From assembly GCA_030054095.1 (NCBI GenBank), contig JASGCO010000008.1, forward strand, positions 1 to 53,620: 53,620 bases of DNA, in the 5' to 3' direction. Positions 30,738 to 40,370 of this stretch are shown one piece after another. Within the stretch, counting starts at the first letter, position 1; the number at the start of each line of letters is the position of its first letter. The notes under the pieces were generated by a model. The model saw nothing but the letters and a program-made list of their open reading frames with translations. It searched no databases and was not told the origin of the DNA. Made by a program: the position numbers and the translations under genes. The stretch is from Sediminibacterium sp. Lineage in GTDB: Bacteria > Bacteroidota > Bacteroidia > B-17B0 > Aurantibacillaceae.

Positions 30738-33269
30738 GTGCCACGCAATAAAATTATACATACAAGATTCAGATTTCTGCTCTTAAGTGTTTGTGTGGTA
30801 TGGTTTACAGGATGCAATATCAGTAAAAAAATAAAGCCAGGCGAGTACGTTGTGGATGAAAATGTTATTGAAGAAACGGCTCGTACATCGGTTGATAAAG
30901 AACAACTGGAACCATTTATACGACAGAAACCAAACCGGAAACTTTTTCGGAAGATCAATTTTTATGTCTGGTGGTATAACCTCTTCAACGATTCCTGTAT
31001 TCAGATCCGGAAAGAAAAACGGAATGCGCGTTACGATGTATATAATTCAAAAAAACTGGAGAAGTACCGTGCCCTGAATGAGGAAAGGGAACGGAAAGGA
31101 AAAAAACCTAAAGAGCCTGTTCTTAAAAATAAAGATAAGCCGCTGTTCAGAGAAAACCTCAGGGGAATTGGTGAACCTGCGATTATTTATGATTCTTCGC
31201 TAGCTTCTCAAACCCGTGTACAATTACAAAAGTACATGTTTCAAAAAGGGTATTTTAATAACGTGGTTACCGACAGTGTTATAAGGAATGAGAAAAAGCG
31301 TAAAGCTGTAGTTAAATATACGATAAATCCGGGACGGGCCTATTATGTAAACCGGGTGAGTTATACTATTCAGGATCCTAAAGTAGCGGCGTATGTTTAT
31401 AAAGATACGCTGCATTCTCTTATAAAGGCAGGGCGCCAGTACGACGCTGAACTCCTGCAAAAGGAACGGGAGCGTATTACAGCGTTGTTGATGAATAATG
31501 GGTTCTTCTATTATGAAAACGCGTTTACCTACTTTAATGTAGATACAAGTTTAAATAGCCATAAAGTTGATATTGAAATTTGCGAAAAACAATTCCCTAA
31601 ACTTTACAGTTCCGCAAGCGATTCTGTGGTATATGTTAATCATTCGCAGTACACATTAAATGATGTGTATATGATTACGGAACCTTTTCAGGGTAAAATA
31701 GAAGATGCTTATTTTAAAGATACTATCCGGGTAGCAGAAAAAAACTGTATGTTCCTGACAAACACCAGTCTTAAATACCGTGAAAAGGTATTGGCTGGTT
31801 ATCTCAGATTTGAAAAGGGAGAGCTATTTCAGCGTGAAAAGGCCGAAGCAACCTATAAGCGCCTGTTAAATCTGGGGATATTTAAAAGTGTTTCCATTCG
31901 CTTTATTAAAAACAATTCGCTTCCGCATTCTTTTGATGTTTACATTATTTGTATTCCACTGGTTAAACAGTCGTTGTCGGCCGAAACAGAAGGTACCAAT
32001 ACGGCGGGAAACCTGGGGGTAGATGGGAGTTTGATTTACCAGAACCGTAACTTTTTCAGAGGAGGAGAACTGGTCGAAATTAAATTACAAGGCGCGGTAT
32101 TGGCTCAGCGTTTATTATCCGATCAGGATGCAAACACTAATAATATTGGGTTAAACAATACCTCGCTTGGCTTAAATGATGTTCAAAAAACATTTAACAC
32201 AATACAGTTTGGTCCTCAGGCAAATTTCTCGGTACCGCGCGCGTTTTTCCCTTTTTCCCTTTTTCGCTTTCCTCATGAATCGGCTCCCCGGACGTTTGTG
32301 AATACATCATTAAACTATCAGCGACGTCCTGACTTTAACAGAGTTATTTCATCCATCAGTTATGGGTTAACATTTAAAAGTCACAACGATATTCTGAAAC
32401 ATGAGATTATCCCTTTTGAAGGGTATATTGTCAGAGCCAACCTCACAACTTCATTCCGTTCCCAGTTACTGGCCCTGAACGATTTTTTTCTTTTGAATTC
32501 CTTTATTGATCACCTAACCACACTCAGTAAATACAGTATTTCATATAATTCTCAGGCGGTAAATAACGCCTCTAAGCGCGCCGTAAGTTATTTCAAGATT
32601 AACCTTATGTCGAGCGGAAATATTTTAAGAGGCATACACACTATTACTGGTCAACCAAGAGATACAGCCGGACGTTACCTGTTGTTTAAAATTCCTTATG
32701 CTCAGTTTCTGAGGGCAGATATAGATTACCGTCTTTATGTCCCTATTCGTAATAAAAGCAGAACCGTGTACAGAGGCGCTATTGGTATCGGAAAACCATT
32801 AGCTAATTTAAATGTTTTGCCTTACGAGCAGAGTTTCTTTGGTGGAGGCCCCAACTCCGTCAGAGCCTGGAGGGCCAGAACGCTTGGGCCTGGAGGGTAT
32901 GCACAACCGGATACTGTTTTTACACGTTTTGACAAAATAGGTAATATCCTGATTGAAGGAAATGCGGAGTACCGTTTTCATATAATTAAAAGTTTTTATG
33001 GCGCTTTGTTTGCCGATGTAGGAAATATCTGGTTATTAGAAGAAAATGCCTCGAAGCCCAAAGGTGAGTTCCGCATTGATTATTTTTTAAATCAATTTGC
33101 ATTTGGCGGGGGAGCTGGATTACGGTGGGATCTTAACTTTTTTGTTATTCGCCTCGATTTAGCTATGCCGTTGAAAGACCCAAGTTTTGAGGAAGGCAAC
33201 CGCTGGCAGATAGATAAAAAGCCATGGCGGAAAACAGTGGCTAATTTTGGCATAGGATATCCGTTTTAA
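30738..33269 (+). CDS. TamL-like Omp85 outer membrane lipoprotein
   Basis: 843 residues, GTG start. The signal ends FTGC with Cys26, so this is a lipidated Omp85 protein, the form called TamL in Bacteroidota. POTRA-like repeats occupy about residues 150-400 (KRKAVVKYTINPGRAYYVNR, then FQREKAEATYKRLLNLGIF). The C-terminal half is a beta-barrel (FGPQANFSVPRAFFPFSLF) with the L6-type motif GGGPNSVRAW and a final aromatic residue. TamA/TamL proteins insert or export outer membrane proteins with TamB. The gene is divergent from the RNA methyltransferase, as often seen. TamL rather than BamA is favoured by the lipobox and the neighbour. Confidence 0.88.
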   Translation: MPRNKIIHTRFRFLLLSVCVVWFTGCNISKKIKPGEYVVDENVIEETARTSVDKEQLEPFIRQKPNRKLFRKINFYVWWYNLFNDSCIQIRKEKRNARYDVYNSKKLEKYRALNEERERKGKKPKEPVLKNKDKPLFRENLRGIGEPAIIYDSSLASQTRVQLQKYMFQKGYFNNVVTDSVIRNEKKRKAVVKYTINPGRAYYVNRVSYTIQDPKVAAYVYKDTLHSLIKAGRQYDAELLQKERERITALLMNNGFFYYENAFTYFNVDTSLNSHKVDIEICEKQFPKLYSSASDSVVYVNHSQYTLNDVYMITEPFQGKIEDAYFKDTIRVAEKNCMFLTNTSLKYREKVLAGYLRFEKGELFQREKAEATYKRLLNLGIFKSVSIRFIKNNSLPHSFDVYIICIPLVKQSLSAETEGTNTAGNLGVDGSLIYQNRNFFRGGELVEIKLQGAVLAQRLLSDQDANTNNIGLNNTSLGLNDVQKTFNTIQFGPQANFSVPRAFFPFSLFRFPHESAPRTFVNTSLNYQRRPDFNRVISSISYGLTFKSHNDILKHEIIPFEGYIVRANLTTSFRSQLLALNDFFLLNSFIDHLTTLSKYSISYNSQAVNNASKRAVSYFKINLMSSGNILRGIHTITGQPRDTAGRYLLFKIPYAQFLRADIDYRLYVPIRNKSRTVYRGAIGIGKPLANLNVLPYEQSFFGGGPNSVRAWRARTLGPGGYAQPDTVFTRFDKIGNILIEGNAEYRFHIIKSFYGALFADVGNIWLLEENASKPKGEFRIDYFLNQFAFGGGAGLRWDLNFFVIRLDLAMPLKDPSFEEGNRWQIDKKPWRKTVANFGIGYPF

Positions 33270-33357
33270 CAAGAGAAGCAAGAAAATGATCCCAACGCAG
33301 AACAAATGGCAAGCTGGCTTATGGCAATGTTGAAGTAAAAATAAAAGGAGTTAATAT

Positions 33358-34230
33358 ATGAAAGTAGCAGGATTCAGTATCATCCGAAACGCAGTAAAAT
33401 TCGATTATCCGGTAGTGGAGGCTATAACCAGCATATTACCCATTTGTGATGCGTTTTACATTAGTGTGGGGCAGAGCGATGATGGAACCAAAGCACTTAT
33501 TCAAAGTATTAACTCTCCTAAGCTGGTGATTATAGATACTATTTGGGATGATGCGTTAAGAGAAGGAGGGAAAGTTCTGGCTGTTGAAACAAATAAAGTT
33601 TTTGACGCTATACCGGCAGAGTATGACTGGTGCTTTTATATCCAGAGTGATGAAGTGGTACATGAGCGGTATTTGCCGGTAATAAAGGAGGCTATGCAAC
33701 GTTACAGAGAAAATAGCGACGTTCAGGGGCTATTGTTCCGCTATACGCATTTTTACGGGCATTATAGTTATGTAGGAGGCGGACGCAACTGGTACCGGAA
33801 TGAAATACGTGTTATCCGTAACGATAAAACGATCCGATCCTACAAAGACGCGCAGGGATTCCGGACAACCGACAACCAAAAGCTAAAAGTAAAACCCGTG
33901 GATGCGTTTATTTATCATTATGGCTGGGTAAAATCGCCCAAATTCCTTCAGGCAAAGGAGCAGCATTTTCATAAAATGTGGCATGATGATGAATGGATGA
34001 AAAAAAATATCCCTGAGATAGAAGAATTTGATTACAGTAATATTAATATTCTGCATCTTTTTAAAGAAACACACCCCGAAGTGATGCAGAAACGTATAGA
34101 AGCGGCCCGCTGGACGTTTAAGTACGATGAGCGTAAAATTAAAAGAAGTCTGAAAGACAGAGTACTTTTCTGGATAGAGCAGAGGACAGGGTGGAGAGTA
34201 GGTGAGAACAAGAATTATACGATTACCTAA
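33358..34230 (+). CDS. Glycosyltransferase, family 2-like
   Basis: 290 residues. The N-terminus (VAGFSIIRNAVKFDYPVVEA) is the nucleotide-sugar binding start of a GT-A fold of the kind in family 2. QSDEVVHERYLP (about residues 94-105) contains the acidic D-x-E type metal motif, and DGTKAL-like acidic residues precede it. The central part with WYRNEIRVIRNDKTIRSYKDA is characteristic of a subgroup of Bacteroidota transferases. No membrane segment. It lies 88 bases after the Omp85 gene in the same direction and might share its message. Donor and acceptor sugars are unknown. Confidence 0.85.
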   Translation: MKVAGFSIIRNAVKFDYPVVEAITSILPICDAFYISVGQSDDGTKALIQSINSPKLVIIDTIWDDALREGGKVLAVETNKVFDAIPAEYDWCFYIQSDEVVHERYLPVIKEAMQRYRENSDVQGLLFRYTHFYGHYSYVGGGRNWYRNEIRVIRNDKTIRSYKDAQGFRTTDNQKLKVKPVDAFIYHYGWVKSPKFLQAKEQHFHKMWHDDEWMKKNIPEIEEFDYSNINILHLFKETHPEVMQKRIEAARWTFKYDERKIKRSLKDRVLFWIEQRTGWRVGENKNYTIT

Positions 34231-34390
34231 CAGATCAGCAACCGTATTTTTAGATATGAGAATCCAGTGGTAAAACGCAATTATGTGGTGATTTGCCATT
34301 TACATACAAAAAGGCGTTTTTCACCACTATGTCAGGCAAACGATACTGTAAAAATGCTATATTTAACTATAAATCAGTAAATATCAGCAC

Positions 34391-36337
34391 ATGGAGAAAA
34401 ATTACGTTATTAAATCACTTGCTTTAGCAGGATTGAGTCTGCTAATGAATCATGCACTGCAAGCACAGTGCACCATCCCGCCGACACCTACCATTTCATC
34501 ATCAGGTGGTTGTGGCAGTTCGTTCCCAATTACCGCTACATTAGCCGCATCAGGCGTTTCTTCTTTGCAAACCGGATGGTATGCCAACGCCTTTGGTGGC
34601 AATGCCGTTGGTACAGGAAGTACCTTTGTTACACCCTCATTGGCGGCCCCAACAGTGTATTATGCCGCGCAACTGGATGCAACAGGCACGGCCTCTTTAA
34701 GCATGCCACCGCACAGCTCAAACTTTAGTGGAAACTCCAGAGGGTATTATTTTACAGCGCCTGTTTCCTTTGTAATTACCGGTGTCCGTGTTCCAACAGA
34801 TGCCAGTTCAGGAAATTCTAACATCGCCATTGTAAAATTACCAGTGGCGCCCCCATTGTTTTCAGCAGTAACCAATACGTTTGATGTATTGTATTTAACT
34901 CAGAACAACACCGCCGGAACCGGAATTCTTCCGGTAAATATTCCGGTGTATCAGGGAGACATTATTGGAGTATTGGGAGATCGCGGTGGTATTAACTCAT
35001 ACGCTCCGGCGCCCAGTAACCAGACCCTGGGATCTAATACGGTTACCTTAACCCGCATGGGCATGCAGTTTGCGCTGGCAACGAATACCCCACAAAGTTT
35101 GTTTTCAGAAGCATCCGGAAGTATATCCCGTGTAGAACTTTATACTTCTTTAGGATGTTTAAATGCGCTGACCGCTTATACGGTTGATGCTAAACCCAAT
35201 CCTACTGTAACCGCTGTCGCTTTATCACCTTCGGTATGTTTGGGTAACGCTACACAGGCCACGGCTTCAGGTGCTTCTACTTACAGCTGGAGCAATGGCG
35301 CTACTACCAGTAGTGTCAATCTGAATCCTGTAGCTTCTACTGTATATACAGTTGTAGGCACGGCAACAAATGGCTGTACTTCCAGCGCTACGCTCTCTCT
35401 GAATGTAGCTCCGGCGCCAAGTGTAACCGCCTCCAGTGCCTCGGTTTGTGGTAATGCTACCGGTTCACTTGGCGTTAACGCTTCCGGCGGACAAACACCT
35501 TACACCTATCTTTGGTCTAATGGATCTACCGTATCAGTCGTATCGGGAGTTACACCCGGAATTTACAGCGCAACGGTAACCGGAGCCGATGGTTGTTTCA
35601 GTACAACGTCTTCTACTTTATCTTCTAACCCTAACCCAACCGTTTCCATTACGGCATCTACGGCTTCTATATGCGCAGGCGCTTCATCAACCTTAACGGC
35701 CTCCGGTGCCTCTACCTATAGCTGGAGTACCGGTGCTTCAAGTGCCTCGGTGAGTGTTTCTCCTTCTGCAACGCAGGTTTATACGGTAACAGGAACATCA
35801 GCGGCAAACTGTGCCAACTCTAAAACCATTAGTGTAACGGTTAATCCACTGCCATCTGTTTCTTTAACAACGGCTCAGGCTTCAGTATGTGTTAACGGAA
35901 ATACTATCACCCTTACCGGTTCACCGGCTGGTGGAACGTATTCAGGAAGTAACGTATCAGGAAACGCGTTTACACCGGGCTCTTCAGCCGGAACCTTTAC
36001 CCCGTCTTATGCGTTTACAAATACCATAACAGGGTGCTCCAATACAGCTTCTACAGGTATCGTGGTTATGCTGTGCGTTGGTGTAGCTGAACAAAGCAAT
36101 CACATTGGCCAGTTGCAGGTTTCTCCTAATCCTAATAACGGGGTATTTACCATTTATCTGGACAACGGAATGAGTAAAACAATTGAGGTGATGGACGTTA
36201 CCGGACGAATAATTGTACGTAAAAGCAGCGATGCGGCAGTTATAGAATTATCTATCAGCGAAATGAGTAATGGCGTATATTATACACGAGTACAAAGTGG
36301 CGGAATGACAGAAGTAGTAAAAGTGGTGAAACAATAA
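34391..36337 (+). CDS. T9SS-secreted protein with Ig-like repeats
   Basis: 648 residues. The signal peptide is IKSLALAGLSLLMNHALQA. Residues 25-270 form an unassigned beta-rich region. From about 275 there are repeated Ig-like domains with the motif STYSWSNGAT or STYSWSTGAS followed by VYTVVGTA or VYTVTGTS, common in large surface proteins of Bacteroidota, with SprB-like threads (ATVTGADGC). The last ~75 residues are a type A sorting domain (VSPNPNNGVFTIYLDN, ending VVKVVKQ). An adhesin or surface structural role is likely. A terminator follows closely. Confidence 0.82.
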   Translation: MEKNYVIKSLALAGLSLLMNHALQAQCTIPPTPTISSSGGCGSSFPITATLAASGVSSLQTGWYANAFGGNAVGTGSTFVTPSLAAPTVYYAAQLDATGTASLSMPPHSSNFSGNSRGYYFTAPVSFVITGVRVPTDASSGNSNIAIVKLPVAPPLFSAVTNTFDVLYLTQNNTAGTGILPVNIPVYQGDIIGVLGDRGGINSYAPAPSNQTLGSNTVTLTRMGMQFALATNTPQSLFSEASGSISRVELYTSLGCLNALTAYTVDAKPNPTVTAVALSPSVCLGNATQATASGASTYSWSNGATTSSVNLNPVASTVYTVVGTATNGCTSSATLSLNVAPAPSVTASSASVCGNATGSLGVNASGGQTPYTYLWSNGSTVSVVSGVTPGIYSATVTGADGCFSTTSSTLSSNPNPTVSITASTASICAGASSTLTASGASTYSWSTGASSASVSVSPSATQVYTVTGTSAANCANSKTISVTVNPLPSVSLTTAQASVCVNGNTITLTGSPAGGTYSGSNVSGNAFTPGSSAGTFTPSYAFTNTITGCSNTASTGIVVMLCVGVAEQSNHIGQLQVSPNPNNGVFTIYLDNGMSKTIEVMDVTGRIIVRKSSDAAVIELSISEMSNGVYYTRVQSGGMTEVVKVVKQ

Positions 36338-36364
36338 ACGAACGGTTAAAACTTTAAAACTATT

Positions 36365-36394
36365 AAACGGTGTACCTAACGTACACCGTTTTTT
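36365..36394 (+). terminator. Terminator after the Ig-repeat protein
   Basis: AAACGGTGTAC and GTACACCGTTT pair exactly around CTAAC, followed by TTT. It lies 27 bases after the stop at 36337. Confidence 0.8.
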
Positions 36395-36431
36395 GTTACC
36401 GGAAAGCAGGTGATATCAGACACAGAGTTGG

Positions 36432-37418
36432 TTAGTTTTTTCTAAGAATTCCAAATTCTTTTGCAGTCTGATAGGTTGAATGGAAACCTATATCAGTACC
36501 AAATAGCCCGGTTTGACCTCCCTCATTGTCTTTTTCTCCGGGTTTTATCAGTAGTTTATGCCCTAAGTGATTCACCTTATAAAGGATAAAAATAGTTTGC
36601 CCTGACGAAGTGTTGTAAATACTCCGGTGAATATCCGGAATCCCCATAAAGCCATGTTCAGTTTTGTCGGGAATTGTATCTGTGTGGTGAATCCCGGTCC
36701 ATTGATTTACAAGGTATTCTGCGTTTTTAGTATTAACAACCGGATCATTTACTCCCTGATATACAATTAACTTTGGATAAGGTCCATTGTAATCTGGATT
36801 CTGTTTTTTTACAGACGCAACCAACTTCTCTTTAGGAATATGATTTTGGCCGGTCATAACACTAACACCCGATTTTAAATTAGTAACTGTTTTGTAGGCT
36901 CCTCCTGCAAAAACAGCTCCATAACTGAAAAGTTGGGGGTGTGTGCTAAGCATCACCACACTCATGGCTCCGCCGGCAGATAATCCTGTAATATAGATTC
37001 TATTGGTATCAATGTTGTATTTCTTTTTAACAAAACAAATCATTTCAAAAATGGATTCGCATTCCCCTTTTCCCTTTTCTATATCCTGATTCAGAAACCA
37101 GTTAAAACAAAGGTTAGGATTGTTGAGCAATTTTTGCTGAGGATAAAGCACCACAAATTTATTCAGCCGGGCTATTTTATTCCAGCCGGTTAATGCAGCA
37201 ACCCCATGCGAATTCTGACCACAACCGTGCAGCACAACAACCAAAGGTAGTTTACTGCTGTCTCGGGCGGTGGGGGCATAGATAAACATTTTCAGATTAC
37301 CGGGGTTTGTACCGAAATCCTTTAGCTCCTTTAAATCTGAAGTTTCCTGGCAAAATCCGGTTTGCAGGGCAATGATAAAAAGTAGCAGTATCCGCGATAT
37401 TTGTTTAATATTTTTCAG
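36432..37418 (-). CDS. PHB depolymerase-family esterase with CTG start
   Basis: 328 residues if started at CTG (37416-37418); the first ATG is at 37289 and would remove 43 residues. The extended frame encodes a complete signal peptide (KNIKQISRILLLLFIIALQT) followed by DFGTNPGNLKMFIYAP, a segment conserved at the start of these esterases, and no ATG, GTG or TTG lies between 37418 and the upstream stop. The alpha/beta-hydrolase core has the oxyanion HGCGQN, the nucleophile in TGLSAGGAM (about S147), and a histidine-bearing end (KVNHLGHKLL). Substrates are short polyesters or feruloyl-type esters. It starts 8 bases after the response regulator stop, suggesting one operon. Confidence 0.8.
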   Translation of the reverse strand: MKNIKQISRILLLFIIALQTGFCQETSDLKELKDFGTNPGNLKMFIYAPTARDSSKLPLVVVLHGCGQNSHGVAALTGWNKIARLNKFVVLYPQQKLLNNPNLCFNWFLNQDIEKGKGECESIFEMICFVKKKYNIDTNRIYITGLSAGGAMSVVMLSTHPQLFSYGAVFAGGAYKTVTNLKSGVSVMTGQNHIPKEKLVASVKKQNPDYNGPYPKLIVYQGVNDPVVNTKNAEYLVNQWTGIHHTDTIPDKTEHGFMGIPDIHRSIYNTSSGQTIFILYKVNHLGHKLLIKPGEKDNEGGQTGLFGTDIGFHSTYQTAKEFGILRKN

Positions 37419-37426
37419 AGGGAGAG

Positions 37427-38110
37427 TTAGGGTACAAATTTATAACCAACCCCTCTGACTGAAAAAAAATGAACAGGTTGCCTGGAATCCGGTTCAAAAT
37501 ACTTTCTGAAATTAAGAATATAGTTATCAATGGTTCTCGCGGATGGGTTTTCAGAGTCAGACCACAATGCCGCGATGATTTCATCGCGGGAAACCACTTT
37601 ATTGGGTTGAGACGTTAGTATTTTCAGTAAGCCTATTTCACGTTTAGACAAAGTAAGGGTTTGGTCTTTACAATCTGTGATTTCGAAAGTATCGAACTTT
37701 ATACTGCCGTGCCCGAATTTATAGAGTTTTATTTCGGGGTGATTGGCAAACCGCTGAACCGTATTCCGTACCCTTAATAGTAACTCTTCCAGATCAAACG
37801 GTTTGGTAATGTAATCTTGCGCGCCTAGTTTTAATCCTGTTATTTTATCGCTGCTTTGGTTTTTCGCGGTAAGGAAAATAACAGGAACCGAAGGATTGAT
37901 TTCTCTGAACCGTTCAAACAGGTCGAATCCGTTAATTTCGGGAAGCATCACATCCAGTAAAACCAGGTGTAAACTGGTATGGTGCGCATTAAAGAGTTTT
38001 AGGGCTTCCGATCCTTTAGCGGCCATCAGGCAATTATATCCTTCCAGTTCCAGATTCAGCCGGAGTGTCCCTGAAAGGCTTTCTTCATCTTCAACAACCA
38101 GTATTGACAT
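37427..38110 (-). CDS. OmpR-family response regulator
   Basis: 227 residues from the ATG at 38110 (MSILVVEDEESLSGT); the longer frame adds ten unlikely residues. The receiver has D8/E9 and phosphoacceptor D53 in LVLLDVMLPEINGFD, and the lysine in DYITKPFDLEELLLRV. The C-terminal winged helix is intact (LTLSKREIGLLKILTSQPNK, then RTIDNYILNFRKYFEPD). No histidine kinase is adjacent, so it is an orphan in this window. The esterase gene follows after 8 bases and is the best candidate for a co-expressed partner. A PorX-type link to T9SS is not supported: it lacks the PorX output domain. Confidence 0.93.
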   Translation of the reverse strand: MSILVVEDEESLSGTLRLNLELEGYNCLMAAKGSEALKLFNAHHTSLHLVLLDVMLPEINGFDLFERFREINPSVPVIFLTAKNQSSDKITGLKLGAQDYITKPFDLEELLLRVRNTVQRFANHPEIKLYKFGHGSIKFDTFEITDCKDQTLTLSKREIGLLKILTSQPNKVVSRDEIIAALWSDSENPSARTIDNYILNFRKYFEPDSRQPVHFFSVRGVGYKFVP

Positions 38111-38282
38111 GGTGCAAAGATAAAATATAAACAAGTGCATACATAATGTTAAACCAGATCTAATTATGGTTTTATAAAGCCGGAATCGGCGCAGCTTTAA
38201 TTATAAGGCCATTAAACGGAATTGTAAGAACCGCTGACTAAGTTTTAAATGTTTGATAAACAGCAAGATGAATGAGTGTTAA

Positions 38283-39872
<1,590 letters not shown>

Positions 39873-39881
39873 ACATAATTA

Positions 39882-39914
39882 AACCACGGTTATGGCTATT
39901 AACCAGCCGTGGTT
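39882..39914 (+). terminator. Hairpin between atpD and atpC
   Basis: AACCACGG pairs with CCGTGGTT, followed by AACTTTTTAA. It lies between the atpD stop and the atpC start. A partial terminator here would lower epsilon relative to beta, which matches the 1:3 subunit ratio. Confidence 0.55.
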
Positions 39915-39933
39915 AACTTTTTAAATCCAGATA

Positions 39934-40170
39934 ATGAAAATAGAAATTATCACACCAGATAAAAAATTATTTGAGGGGCAGGTTAAATCCGCAGTATTTC
40001 CTGGAAGTGAAGGTAGTTTTGGAGTAATGAACAATCACGCTCCCATGATTGCAACTCTAACTGCCGGTAAGGTAGAATTAATTGAAGAGAACAATACAAA
40101 GCAGGATTTTACAATAAAAGGTGGTGTGGTGGAGATAAATCAAAACAAGGTAATTGTTTTGGCAGAGTAA
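39934..40170 (+). CDS. atpC: ATP synthase F1 subunit epsilon (short form)
   Basis: 78 residues. It contains only the N-terminal beta-sandwich (MKIEIITPDKKLFEGQVKSA, then GSFGVMNNHAPMIATLTAGK). The C-terminal helical hairpin found in most epsilon subunits (total about 135 residues) is missing, as is common in Bacteroidota, so the helix-based inhibition of ATP hydrolysis cannot operate. It follows atpD by 61 bases and has a strong terminator. Confidence 0.95.
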   Translation: MKIEIITPDKKLFEGQVKSAVFPGSEGSFGVMNNHAPMIATLTAGKVELIEENNTKQDFTIKGGVVEINQNKVIVLAE

Positions 40171-40201
40171 GGATAAGTTAAATTCATATAATGTAATTTT
40201 G

Positions 40202-40234
40202 AACTGCTGAATGAATCATTCAGCAGTTTTTTTT
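40202..40234 (+). terminator. Terminator of atpDC
   Basis: AACTGCTGAATGA pairs with TCATTCAGCAGTT and is followed by six or more Ts. It begins 32 bases after the atpC stop. Confidence 0.85.
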
Positions 40235-40339
40235 AATATTAATTAAAAACTAAAACCTTTTTGCTCATCTGTTAGTTTAGTTGTATCATTTGTAGTTAAG
40301 TAGTTGAAATGAATTTTAAGCCGCTTAACTGAGAATTAT

Positions 40340-40347
40340 TACCTTTG
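40340..40347 (+). promoter_or_regulatory. Candidate -7 element of the large T9SS protein
   Basis: TACCTTTG, 23 bases before the ATG at 40371, matches TAnnTTTG. No good TTTG box at 19-21 bases. Confidence 0.45.
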
Positions 40348-40370
40348 GTAAAGTCTTAATTAATTTAACT

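Noticed and set aside
37427..38110. Considered as PorX, the T9SS response regulator
   Set aside because: PorX has a receiver plus a PglZ-like output domain and is about 500 residues; this protein is a 227-residue OmpR-type regulator.
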